From Nitrospirota bacterium (lineage in GTDB: Bacteria; Nitrospirota; Thermodesulfovibrionia; Thermodesulfovibrionales; Magnetobacteriaceae), in NCBI GenBank assembly GCA_015233895.1, contig JADFXG010000009.1, positions 60,991 through 124,990 on the forward strand: a stretch of 64,000 nucleotides of DNA, in the 5' to 3' direction. Below, piece after piece: positions 1 to 7,424 of the stretch. The notes under the pieces are model-generated. The model worked only from the letters and a program-made list of their open reading frames with translations, made no database searches and had not been told where the DNA came from. Each line of letters opens with the position of its first letter. Within the stretch, counting starts at the first letter, position 1. Both the position numbers and the translations under genes were made by a program.

Positions 1-2
1 CT

Positions 3-200
3 GATTTTAATAAATCCCTTAAAGATACCGTATCCATACTAAAAACTTGCAGAGTAAAGCCGCACGGATATGAAGAGGTTTTTGATATAAATGAAAATGA
101 ATGGCGCCGTTGTGCCGCTGCCAATCCTGTATTTGATTTTCTGAAAGAACCTGAAGAGGAGATCTATACCTTAGACGATGGAAAACCTTTTAATAATTAA
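3..200 (+). CDS. Hypothetical protein, 3' end only
   Basis: The window opens inside an open frame that runs 65 codons to a TAA at 198-200. The visible tail is acidic and ends in a segment reading EEEIYTLDDGKPF, with a Trp-Arg-Arg-Cys stretch in the middle. I do not recognise the family, and the true start lies outside the window. Codon use looks ordinary and no other frame here is open, so this is probably a real gene end. It lies 100 bases upstream of the coiled-coil gene that follows and may be co-transcribed with it. Confidence 0.5.
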   Translation, partial: DFNKSLKDTVSILKTCRVKPHGYEEVFDINENEWRRCAAANPVFDFLKEPEEEIYTLDDGKPFNN

Positions 201-300
201 AGTCTGTCTCCTTGTATTCAGGAAGATGTGGAAAGTAAACTAAAAAAACTATTTGATTTAAAAAACTAATTCTGTTAGTATAGGACAATGGAGATGGGGC

Positions 301-699
301 ATGGAAAAGAAATATATTAAAAGCGAGATAGTTGATGCAATGAAAGAGGTCATTGCTCCGGTTGTACAGCGGCTTGACGGAATTGAGACCAGACTTGACA
401 GTCTTGAGACTAAGGTTGACAGGCTTGATAATGAGCAGAAGCGTATGGGTGAAGATATCAAGCGTATGGATGGAGATATCAAGCGTATGGACGGTGACAT
501 TCAGGTCATTAAAAGAGATTTAGCCCAAAAGCCTGACAGAGACGAGGTTAAAACTATAATAAGAGACGAGTTGAAGAATAATCCTTCTGTCTATATATTT
601 GACAGGGATGGATATAAGAAACTGATGTCAGAGTGGCTTAAGGAAGATGTTGAAAGGCAAGTTAAAGATATTTTGAGAAAAGAAAAAATCATAGCGTAA
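301..699 (+). CDS. Small coiled-coil protein, function unknown
   Basis: A 132-residue charged protein. Residues about 20-85 form an uninterrupted predicted coiled coil with heptad-like repeats; the short unit KRMDGDI occurs in consecutive copies (encoded by near-identical 21-base units around 460-500). The C-terminal third is basic and also helical. There is no signal peptide or membrane segment. A purine-rich stretch (GGAGATGGGG) sits just before the ATG. Such proteins often sit beside small nuclease or toxin-antitoxin genes, but nothing in the sequence proves a role. Coding is likely; function is unknown. Confidence 0.6.
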   Translation: MEKKYIKSEIVDAMKEVIAPVVQRLDGIETRLDSLETKVDRLDNEQKRMGEDIKRMDGDIKRMDGDIQVIKRDLAQKPDRDEVKTIIRDELKNNPSVYIFDRDGYKKLMSEWLKEDVERQVKDILRKEKIIA

Positions 700-861
700 T
701 GGAAATAAACTTTAAAAGATACCAGATTTAGGGTTTTATTGCCCATGCAGTTAACTTCATAAATTCAACCAACCAGCTCCTTGACTTTTCTTTACCTTTA
801 GCCGCTAAAATAAACGCATAATAAAATGAAAAAAACTTTTTTGAAATAATCTCACCCTATT

Positions 862-1191
862 ATGAAAACAAATGTGGAAATAAGAGGAAATGCTGCTGTT
901 ATAAATGTAGCAGGTGAGATTAACCTTTATACATCTCCTTATTTGAGGGAGACTATAATTACACTTGTCAGGAAAAAGACCTCAATCATAGTGGTAAACA
1001 TGAGAGATGCTGTGGATATAGACAGCTCAGGGGTAGCCACATTTGTGGAGGTATTAAGAGAGATGTCCAGCTACGGAGGCAGACTGCGCTTTGTGTACGT
1101 TTCTGCCAAAGTAAACAAAGTTTTTAATTTTTCAAAACTCGACCGTTTTTTTGAAATCTATACCGATATGGAGCAGGCCGTTGTATTATAA
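862..1191 (+). CDS. STAS-domain protein (anti-sigma-antagonist/MlaB type)
   Basis: A single STAS domain fills the 109 residues. The segment VDIDSSGVATFVE matches the conserved STAS loop in which the serine of DSSG is the phosphorylatable residue in anti-sigma factor antagonists. In the Mla lipid-transport system the partner MlaB is also a lone STAS protein that binds the ABC ATPase. Here the gene overlaps an MlaE-type permease, which favours a role in that transporter over sigma-factor control. The serine is retained, so a phospho-switch remains possible. The ATG is preceded by no strong ribosome-binding site. Confidence 0.8.
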   Translation: MKTNVEIRGNAAVINVAGEINLYTSPYLRETIITLVRKKTSIIVVNMRDAVDIDSSGVATFVEVLREMSSYGGRLRFVYVSAKVNKVFNFSKLDRFFEIYTDMEQAVVL

Positions 1192-1981
1192 GAGGTTTTT
1201 AGCTCTGGTTGGTGAAAAAGGCATCTCGGTAAGGGAGGTGCTGCATGATGTATCGGTTTTAGTTAATGATGTGTTTTACTGGACTCTGATCTCGCCACTT
1301 AAGGGCAAACCTGTGCGCATTAGGGCAACGATTTCTGAGATAGTCAAAACCGGATACGATTCGGTTCCCACGGTGCTTATAATATCGTATTTTGTAGGGG
1401 TGATTTTGGCATTACAGTCGGCGTATCAGTTAAAGGCATTTGGAGCGCTTATCTATGTGGCCAATCTTGTCGGGGTATCGGTGACAAGAGAGCTTGGGCC
1501 CATACTGGGTGCAATAATAGTGGCTGGCAGGAGTGGGTCGGCATTTGCCGCAGAGATTGGCTCAATGAAGGCGGCTGAGGAGGTTGATGCTCTCATCAGC
1601 ATGGGGATAAATCCCATCAGGTTTTTGATTGTCCCCAAGCTCATAGCGCTTATGATTATGCAGCCGGTACTTACGGCAATTTTTGATTTAACGGCTATCT
1701 TTGGCGGTTTTAGCGTTTCCGTTACCGAACTTGAACTTAATTCAGGTCTCTATATAGATCAGACATTAAACGCCTTGCAGTTGAAGGATTTTCTCACAGG
1801 GCTAATGAAAGCGTGGGCATTTGGCGTGGTAATTACAATAGTTGGGGCCTACCACGGGTTTAAAGTTAAGGGCAGTGCCGAGGAGGTTGGCTTAAGAACC
1901 ACTGCAAGCGTTGTTTCATCCATTTTTATGGTTATATTTTTCGACTTCTTTTTTACCGCTCTTTTTTACTACTTTTTGTAG
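1181..1981 (+). CDS. mlaE: MlaE-family ABC transporter permease
   Basis: An integral membrane permease of the MlaE family, which moves phospholipids (or other hydrophobic compounds) between the membranes of Gram-negative bacteria. The hallmark segment RELGPILGAIIVAGRSGSA is present, followed by an E-I-G-x-M-K cytoplasmic coupling stretch and several hydrophobic segments up to the C-terminus. I chose the TTG at 1181 because GGAG lies seven bases before it and the length (266) then matches the family; an upstream in-frame TTG at 1151 would add ten residues. The gene overlaps the STAS gene by 11 bases. The ATPase (MlaF) and MCE protein (MlaD) usually found alongside are not in the window. Confidence 0.88.
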   Translation: MYYKRFLALVGEKGISVREVLHDVSVLVNDVFYWTLISPLKGKPVRIRATISEIVKTGYDSVPTVLIISYFVGVILALQSAYQLKAFGALIYVANLVGVSVTRELGPILGAIIVAGRSGSAFAAEIGSMKAAEEVDALISMGINPIRFLIVPKLIALMIMQPVLTAIFDLTAIFGGFSVSVTELELNSGLYIDQTLNALQLKDFLTGLMKAWAFGVVITIVGAYHGFKVKGSAEEVGLRTTASVVSSIFMVIFFDFFFTALFYYFL

Positions 1982-2004
1982 ATTATACGTCTTGAAAAAA
2001 AGTC

Positions 2005-2034
2005 TTGAAATAATTAATTTGGTTATGTTATCAT
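2005..2034 (+). promoter_or_regulatory. Putative sigma70 promoter for the first WDH-repeat gene
   Basis: TTGAAA at 2005-2010 and TATCAT at 2029-2034 are separated by 18 bases, and TGT directly before the second hexamer makes it an extended -10. It lies just downstream of mlaE and about 60 bases before the next start codon. Confidence 0.5.
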
Positions 2035-2092
2035 TTATCTAAATTGCAAAGTGCTGCCTTTTTTTTATTAACCAGCTAAAATGGAGGAAACA

Positions 2093-2509
2093 ATGGTTGT
2101 GAAAACAATGAAGGATTTTATGGGAATGGCTACAAAGTTTGTAGATATGAACAAGGGACAGTGGGATCATACAGCCTGGATGAATTTTATATCAGAATCT
2201 AAGAAGATGGGTATCGATATGTGCGACGATACCAAGACATGCGCAGGCGCAGTGCTTGAAGCCATGAAGAAGTACTACGTCACCATGATGGGCACAGACA
2301 GTATGGCAAACGTAATGTCAGAGGCTGCAGACAGCACATTAAAGTTTCTCAAAAATCCAAAGGCTGTAGCAAGTAAGAATGAATGGGAAACCTACATGAA
2401 CAGCATGAAAGAAAAAGGCATAAAAATGAGTGAAGAGTCTCAGAATTACCTCAAAGCCATGATGGAGGCAACAAAGGAATTTGCAAATGTTGCCAAAATC
2501 GGAGTCTAA
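2093..2509 (+). CDS. WDH-repeat protein 1 (two-repeat helical protein, unknown function)
   Basis: A 138-residue soluble, helical, methionine-rich protein made of two related halves. The first half contains GQWDHTAWMNFISESKKMG followed by a segment ending AVLEAMKKYY; the second contains NEWETYMNSMKEKGIKMSEE and ends AMMEATKEF. The same two-unit design is found in the protein at 18970-19440, so the window holds two paralogues of one family. I recognise no named domain. An in-frame ATG lies 12 bases upstream, but the GGAGGA between the two ATGs is the ribosome-binding site for the one at 2093. It appears monocistronic, with its own promoter and a hairpin downstream. Confidence 0.85.
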   Translation: MVVKTMKDFMGMATKFVDMNKGQWDHTAWMNFISESKKMGIDMCDDTKTCAGAVLEAMKKYYVTMMGTDSMANVMSEAADSTLKFLKNPKAVASKNEWETYMNSMKEKGIKMSEESQNYLKAMMEATKEFANVAKIGV

Positions 2510-2538
2510 TAGTAAATCATTAAAATGCTGAGTTAATT

Positions 2539-2591
2539 AAGGGATAGGGGTGTTGCCCAATTACTGCAAGTTTGTCTCACCCCTTTCCCTT
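2539..2591. terminator. Long inverted repeat after WDH-repeat gene, terminator-like
   Basis: Arms of 14 bases (AAGGGATAGGGGTG and CACCCCTTTCCCTT, one mismatch) enclose a 25-base loop. No run of T follows, so it may be an mRNA-stabilising hairpin or a processing site, not a classical intrinsic terminator. Confidence 0.45.
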
Positions 2592-2731
2592 AGACGTTGT
2601 CTGTCTGTCAGACTGGTACTGTCCATATCCTAATAGCAATTGTTGCATATTGAGAGTTTTTTAATATCGTGTTTCTGAATTATTCTCGTTACCGGTTCAA
2701 TAATCATTAAAAGAAAAAGTGTGGCTTTTTG

Positions 2732-2750
2732 TAACAAAATTTGTTATAAT
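2732..2750 (+). promoter_or_regulatory. Promoter -10 overlapped by a palindromic site
   Basis: A perfect TATAAT at 2745-2750, preceded by TGT (extended -10), overlaps the palindrome TAACAAA-A-TTTGTTA at 2732-2746. A site placed over the -10 would suit a repressor. The only -35 candidate at the right distance (TGGCTT, 2722-2727) is poor, which fits an extended -10 promoter. It serves the HDOD-GAF gene 50 bases downstream. Confidence 0.5.
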
Positions 2751-2799
2751 GCGCAGATGTCGGAGTGTTTAGTTATTAATCAAGGTGTGAGCGGGTGTG

Positions 2800-4386
2800 A
2801 TGGGTAATCCGCAGCCTTCAAAACAAAAAACGATAGAACTCCTGATGAGCCGTGCTAAGGAAAGGAATGACTTTCCAGCCATGTCACGTACTGTTGACAT
2901 AGTGAAAAAGCAAACATCATCGGTAAATGATACATCCATTACAGAGCTGACAAGTACTATTTTAGATGATTTTGCCCTTACCAGTAAGCTTCTCAGGCTT
3001 GTAAACAGCGTGTTTTATATCAACTACCAACTTGGAGGGAAAATCGGCACAATATCACGCGCTGTGTTTGTGCTTGGTTATGAGCAGGTAAAAAGTGCTG
3101 CCGTGACCCTTCTTTTGTTTGAAAACCTGACTAACAAAAATCTTGCAAAAGAGCTTAAGGAAACAGTGCTATCTACTTTTATGTCCGGGTTGATTGCCAA
3201 GGGTATGGCTGCAAAAGTAGGCATAGAGGACACCGAGGAGGCATTTTTAGGCTCCATATTCCACAATCTTGGACGGCTTCTTGTTTCTTTTTATTTACCC
3301 GATCACAGGAAGAAAATCAGAGAAGAAATGACCATAGCAAATCTTACCGAGCACAGCGCCGCTAAAGAGGTGCTGGGAGCAACATACGAGGACATTGCTG
3401 TGGCTATGGCACAGAGCTGGAATCTGCCGGATAAACTAATAACAGCGATGCACAAGGTTCCATCCGGCCCTGTAACTGCCCCTGTAACACACGATGATAA
3501 GATAAAAACCCTCGTAAATTTATCTACTGAAATCTGTGATAAAATGGCTGAGATAAAGGCAAACCCTCAGGTTCTGAAAAACATTCTTAAGCGTTATGCC
3601 GATTGCTTTCAGTTTTCTGAAAAGGCTATGACTGGGATACTGGATACGGCGCTTAAGGATTTGGGCACGTTTGTCAGGACCATGAAATTAAGTATCGGAG
3701 AGAGTGATTTTCTTAAGAAAATCAGTGGCGTGATAAGCGATGCCCAACTGGATGATGTGTCTGAGGGTGTTATGGTCTCTCCCACCGATGAGGAACACGT
3801 GGAGCTTGACGATACTCAGTTTATACGGCTTATGGGCGGAGTTGATGATAAAGAACCTGAAGAGACTCCCGATGAGGTGTTGTCTAATGGTATTCAGGAG
3901 GTAGCAAATTCTCTTATGGAAAACACCTCTATAAATGATATACTACGGACAATTCTTGAGATAATGTTCCGTGGAATGAATTTTTCCAGAGTTTTAATTT
4001 GTATAAAAAACGTGGGAAGCACAGGCAGCACTGAAATGGTGGGGCGTTTTGGCTTTGGCTCAGATACCGATGAGATAATAAAGAGGTTCAGATTTTTATT
4101 AAATGATGCTTCAGATATTTTTAATCTTGCCATTTTGCGAAACACTGACGTTGTTATAGGTAACATTAATGACCCGCGTTTTAAGTCGCGTATTCCTGAT
4201 TGGTACAGAAAATACATTAATGCCCAGACATTTTTGCTTTTGCCCATAGTTGTTAATAATAAGCCCATAGGGTTAATTTATGCAGATAAGCCTAAAGCCG
4301 GTGATATACAGATTCCGCCGCATCAGTTGACCCTTATTAAAACTCTCAGAAACCAGGCCATAATGGCTATCCAAAAACGTAAATAG
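2800..4386 (+). CDS. HDOD-GAF signalling protein
   Basis: A 528-residue cytoplasmic protein. Residues about 15-220 form an HDOD domain, a catalytically inactive relative of HD hydrolases used in signalling: it has the typical leucine-rich opening, a central [19 protein letters not shown] stretch and the [14 protein letters not shown] segment where true HD enzymes would carry paired metal ligands. A linker of mixed acidic sequence follows, and residues about 365-525 form a GAF domain ending [22 protein letters not shown] proteins act in regulatory or stress pathways, often with cyclic-di-GMP or two-component systems. GTG at 2797 directly precedes the chosen ATG; either could be used. Its substrate or ligand cannot be told. 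Confidence 0.85.
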   Translation: MGNPQPSKQKTIELLMSRAKERNDFPAMSRTVDIVKKQTSSVNDTSITELTSTILDDFALTSKLLRLVNSVFYINYQLGGKIGTISRAVFVLGYEQVKSAAVTLLLFENLTNKNLAKELKETVLSTFMSGLIAKGMAAKVGIEDTEEAFLGSIFHNLGRLLVSFYLPDHRKKIREEMTIANLTEHSAAKEVLGATYEDIAVAMAQSWNLPDKLITAMHKVPSGPVTAPVTHDDKIKTLVNLSTEICDKMAEIKANPQVLKNILKRYADCFQFSEKAMTGILDTALKDLGTFVRTMKLSIGESDFLKKISGVISDAQLDDVSEGVMVSPTDEEHVELDDTQFIRLMGGVDDKEPEETPDEVLSNGIQEVANSLMENTSINDILRTILEIMFRGMNFSRVLICIKNVGSTGSTEMVGRFGFGSDTDEIIKRFRFLLNDASDIFNLAILRNTDVVIGNINDPRFKSRIPDWYRKYINAQTFLLLPIVVNNKPIGLIYADKPKAGDIQIPPHQLTLIKTLRNQAIMAIQKRK

Positions 4387-4444
4387 TCCAAAACATACAA
4401 ATATGCAGTACTTAACCCCTGTCCCATGTTTGAGTGAACCAGCT

Positions 4445-5482
4445 ATGACAATTCGGGAGCAAACAGAGCAAATCGAAGCAAAGGTGTTGAGTAAGCGTGC
4501 ATGTTTAAGCATAAACAGCAAGGGGCGCCAGAAAGAGGAACAAGAGGGAGAGATTCGAACCTGCTTTCAGAGAGACAGAGACAGAATAATCCACGCCAAA
4601 TCTTTTCGTCGCCTTAAGCATAAAACACAAGTTTTTTTGGCCCCCAAAGGGGACCACTACCGCACACGCCTCACACACGTGCTTGAAGTGTCTCAGATAT
4701 CCAGAACCATAGCGCGAGCCCTGAGGCTAAACGAGGACCTCACGGAGGCCATTGCCCTTGGCCATGACCTTGGGCACACCCCATTTGGACACGCCGGAGA
4801 GACGGTTTTAAGAAAAATTCATCCCGGCGGCTTTGACCACTATGTGCAGAGTCTGAGAGTTGTTGATTTCATAGAAAAAAACGGTATGGGACTAAATCTC
4901 ACATTCGAGGTCAGAGACGGCATCATAAAACACTCTAAAGGCAAGGGCAGCATCCTGCCTGACAATGACTCCTCAATGGCTGAGACACTTGAGGGACAGG
5001 TTGTCAGGATATCCGATATAATTGCCTATGTTAACCACGACCTTGACGATGCTCTCAGGGCTGAGGTTATACAAAAAAGTGATATTCCTGCTAATATCAC
5101 AGAGGTCATAGGCGACACTCATGCTAAAAGAATAAACACGATGGTAACAGACCTGGTTTATAACACCATGGCAAGAAATCCCGGCTCATTGAATATGAGT
5201 GAACCGGTTTTGGGTGCCGTGTATAAACTACGGGAGTTTTTGTACGAGAGGGTTTATGAGAGTGACCGCTTAAAAGCTGAGTTTATAAAGGCCAAACATG
5301 TTCTTGAGAGCCTCTACGGGTATTATCTTGAAAATGTAGATCAGATAATGGGGCATATTCCGTCTGAGACAAATGCCGACAGACACACAACAGTGCGTGA
5401 TTTCATAGCCTGTATGACAGACAGATTTGCGCTGGCAAGTTATGATAAGATTTTTATACCGGAACGGTGGACTGATATTTAA
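4445..5482 (+). CDS. dgt: dGTP triphosphohydrolase-like protein (HD superfamily)
   Basis: Member of the deoxyguanosinetriphosphate triphosphohydrolase-like family, which cleaves dNTPs to deoxynucleoside and tripolyphosphate. The HD signature is intact: an early [10 protein letters not shown] (first His), [15 protein letters not shown] (HD pair and downstream His), and a later NHDLDDA aspartate. Position 4445 was chosen as the start because the family normally opens with a short IREQxE helix, here [16 protein letters not shown]; an upstream in-frame ATG at 4403 would add 14 residues unlike the family. Length of 345 residues is close to the shorter (type 2) family members. It follows the HDOD gene by about 60 bases. 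Confidence 0.92.
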   Translation: MTIREQTEQIEAKVLSKRACLSINSKGRQKEEQEGEIRTCFQRDRDRIIHAKSFRRLKHKTQVFLAPKGDHYRTRLTHVLEVSQISRTIARALRLNEDLTEAIALGHDLGHTPFGHAGETVLRKIHPGGFDHYVQSLRVVDFIEKNGMGLNLTFEVRDGIIKHSKGKGSILPDNDSSMAETLEGQVVRISDIIAYVNHDLDDALRAEVIQKSDIPANITEVIGDTHAKRINTMVTDLVYNTMARNPGSLNMSEPVLGAVYKLREFLYERVYESDRLKAEFIKAKHVLESLYGYYLENVDQIMGHIPSETNADRHTTVRDFIACMTDRFALASYDKIFIPERWTDI

Positions 5483-5499
5483 AAGAAACAAAAAAATAC

Positions 5500-5530
5500 T
5501 TGCATAAACATGCCTGCTTTTGCGTATAAT
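5500..5530 (+). promoter_or_regulatory. Promoter with perfect -10 directly before a start codon
   Basis: TTGCAT at 5500-5505 and TATAAT at 5525-5530 (19-base spacer). Transcription would begin near 5537, only about five bases before the ATG at 5542, so the PHP gene may be made from a leaderless transcript. Confidence 0.5.
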
Positions 5531-5541
5531 AGTTTGCACTT

Positions 5542-6192
5542 ATGATAGACCTGCACACCCATAGCATATTCAGTGACGGAGAGCTGATTCCCTCAGAGCT
5601 TGTTGCGCGTGCCGTTGACCGTGGCTACAAAGCCATAGCAATAACCGATCACGTGGATAGCTCAAATCTGACGTCCGTAGTGCCAAACGTTGTACGTGTT
5701 GCCAATGATTTAAACCGGTACTGGTCAATAGTGGTAATACCTGGGGTTGAGATAACGCATGTGCCGCCTGAGATGATAGCAGATATTGCCAAAGAGGCAC
5801 GCTCACTGGGCGCTAAAGTGGTGTTAGTGCATGGAGAGACAATAGTTGAGCCGGTAAGAAAAGGCACTAATCGTGCGGCGATAGAGGCTGGGGTTGATAT
5901 CCTTGCCCATCCTGGCCTTATTGCAGAGGAGGATGTAATCCTTGCTAAAGAGCGGGGTGTGGCGCTTGAGATAACGGCAAGAAAAGGACACAGCCTTACA
6001 AATGGACATGTGGCAAAGATGGCGCTTAAACACGCAGCTTCTTTGGTAATCAACACGGATACCCACGCACCTGATGATCTGACAGACCGCTCTATGGCTG
6101 AGAGGATTTTGAAGGCAGCCGGTATTGGGGAAAGCGATATCCCCGGTATATTTAAAAACTCGGAAGATATAGTCTTAAAACTTCAAAAATAA
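5542..6192 (+). CDS. PHP-domain phosphoesterase (histidinol phosphatase-like)
   Basis: A 216-residue PHP (polymerase and histidinol phosphatase) domain protein. Metal-binding motifs typical of the family are visible: DLHTHSIFSDGE at the N-terminus, ITDHVD near residue 40, the glutamate of GVEITH, the histidine in VLVHGE, the LAHPGLI motif, and a final NTDTHAPDD. It lacks the extra regions of DNA polymerase PHP domains. Such stand-alone proteins hydrolyse phosphate monoesters or nucleotides, and the exact substrate is not predictable. No ribosome-binding site precedes the ATG; the promoter geometry suggests leaderless initiation. A TPR gene follows after 21 bases. Confidence 0.85.
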   Translation: MIDLHTHSIFSDGELIPSELVARAVDRGYKAIAITDHVDSSNLTSVVPNVVRVANDLNRYWSIVVIPGVEITHVPPEMIADIAKEARSLGAKVVLVHGETIVEPVRKGTNRAAIEAGVDILAHPGLIAEEDVILAKERGVALEITARKGHSLTNGHVAKMALKHAASLVINTDTHAPDDLTDRSMAERILKAAGIGESDIPGIFKNSEDIVLKLQK

Positions 6193-6213
6193 AAAAAACT
6201 ATTGGAGTATTAA

Positions 6214-6966
6214 ATGCCAAAACGAATTAAGAAAAAAGCAGCAGCAAAACACGGCGATGAAATAAAGGGAACGCTTCACGAAATAGGTTCTTTCTACGAA
6301 AAGCAAAAAAAGGAAATACACATAGCAGTAGTGATAACCGCTATTTTAGTGATAGCAGCCCTTGCCTACACAGGGTATATGAAATACACATCATCAGAGG
6401 CGGAAAAGCTGAAAATGACTGGATATGCCAACTATTATGCAGCTACCGGTGCTGACAGGCCGGTGCGCCTGAAAGCTTCTTTTGAAGCATTTCAACGCTC
6501 AAACAGCCTGAAACCCTCACCGGTAACATTGCTTTATATGGCTGCCTGCACAGAAGAGCTCGGAAAGCCTGATGATGCTGTCAAACTTTTACTAGATTTA
6601 AACTCAAGATATACTCAAAATAATGAAATTTTACCTCTTTCGTATTTTAAATTATTTAATATCTACAAGGAAAAAAAGGAGTTCGATAAAGCACTTGAAG
6701 CTCTGAAGTCACTCTATGCCCTGCCCTCACAATCATATAAGGACGCAGCCCTGTATGAGTGGGCGGTGCTTTTAACACAATTGGGCAAAGGACAGGAGGC
6801 ACAGGATAAATATGCGCAACTTACAAAGGATTATCCCGGCTCGGCATACATCATAAAAGACACTGCTGATGATAACAATACTCTCTCTGATGCCACATCT
6901 GATAATAAAACGCCTGCGCTAACTGACAATACAACTAAAAAAACAAAACCTCAACAAAAGAAATAA
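6214..6966 (+). CDS. Membrane-anchored TPR protein (YfgM-like)
   Basis: A 250-residue protein with a basic N-terminus, one transmembrane segment at about 35-56 and an extracytoplasmic region made of tetratricopeptide-like repeats (residues about 65-215), followed by a low-complexity Asp/Asn/Thr/Lys tail. This plan (short cytoplasmic tail, single anchor, TPR domain) matches YfgM, which works with PpiD at the Sec translocon as a periplasmic chaperone; that function is inferred from architecture only. It is preceded by TTGGAG at a suitable distance. It converges on the HicAB operon, and the two coding ends nearly touch. Confidence 0.7.
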   Translation: MPKRIKKKAAAKHGDEIKGTLHEIGSFYEKQKKEIHIAVVITAILVIAALAYTGYMKYTSSEAEKLKMTGYANYYAATGADRPVRLKASFEAFQRSNSLKPSPVTLLYMAACTEELGKPDDAVKLLLDLNSRYTQNNEILPLSYFKLFNIYKEKKEFDKALEALKSLYALPSQSYKDAALYEWAVLLTQLGKGQEAQDKYAQLTKDYPGSAYIIKDTADDNNTLSDATSDNKTPALTDNTTKKTKPQQKK

Positions 6967-6977
6967 AGCTTTATTTC
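6960..6977. terminator. Perfect palindrome at convergent gene ends
   Basis: GAAATAAAGCTTTATTTC is an 18-base perfect palindrome that spans the stop of the TPR gene and the last bases of hicB. AT-rich and symmetrical, it could act as a weak bidirectional terminator; no separate T-run is present. Confidence 0.35.
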
Positions 6978-7185
6978 AGAATTCTATATAATCTACGCAG
7001 GTTTGAGGCTCAGGAATTGGTATTCCATCTTCTCTTAATCCCTCAATGTGCATCTCTATAGCTCTGTGCATATTCTTAATTACATCCTTCTGTGTTTTGC
7101 CTGTTGCTACACAGCCCAGCAAGTCGGGTGAGTATGCAGAAAAATTATTTTCTGATTTTTCTATTACAATTAAATATTTATTCAT
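6976..7185 (-). CDS. hicB: HicB-family antitoxin
   Basis: A 69-residue HicB-type antitoxin. The partial RNase-H-like fold is recognisable from YLIVIEKSENNFSAYSPDL, the LLGCVATG turn and the AIEMHIEGLREDGIPIPEP segment that is nearly diagnostic of HicB. It neutralises the mRNA interferase HicA encoded just upstream and usually represses the operon. The short form lacks a separate C-terminal DNA-binding domain. I chose the ATG at 7185, which has GGGAG nine bases upstream, over a TTG at 7191. The start lies within a few bases of the hicA stop, so the two genes are translationally linked in the usual hicA-hicB order. Confidence 0.93.
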   Translation of the reverse strand: MNKYLIVIEKSENNFSAYSPDLLGCVATGKTQKDVIKNMHRAIEMHIEGLREDGIPIPEPQTCVDYIEF

Positions 7186-7187
7186 AG

Positions 7188-7382
7188 TCAATTCACTCCC
7201 GTTAAGTTGGCTTGTTTCAATATACTGTTTAAGGTTCCTGGTGCTATATCATCATTTAGATTGCCGGATATTGTCACTCTGCCCTTTTTATAATAATGTT
7301 TAAACTGTCTGTGACCACCTTTAGACTTAACAACATACCAACCGTCTTTTTTGACTATTCTTATAATCTCACGCACCTTCAT
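7188..7382 (-). CDS. hicA: HicA-family mRNA interferase toxin
   Basis: A 64-residue HicA toxin, a dsRBD-like fold that cuts mRNA. The catalytic-histidine segment KGGHRQFKH is present, as are the opening VREIIRIVKKDGWY and the closing PGTLNSILKQANL characteristic of the family. The ATG at 7382 gives the standard length; a TTG nine codons upstream is an unlikely alternative. It forms a two-gene operon with hicB. Both halves look intact, so this is a functional-looking toxin-antitoxin module located between a chromosomal TPR gene and a secreted-protein gene. Confidence 0.93.
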   Translation of the reverse strand: MKVREIIRIVKKDGWYVVKSKGGHRQFKHYYKKGRVTISGNLNDDIAPGTLNSILKQANLTGVN

Positions 7383-7424
7383 TTTTAATTGTGCCGCTTG
7401 CCACTTCAACTACACTAATAACTC

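Noticed and set aside
1453..1644. Minus-strand frame inside mlaE
   Set aside because: Shadow of a conserved gene; no start context.
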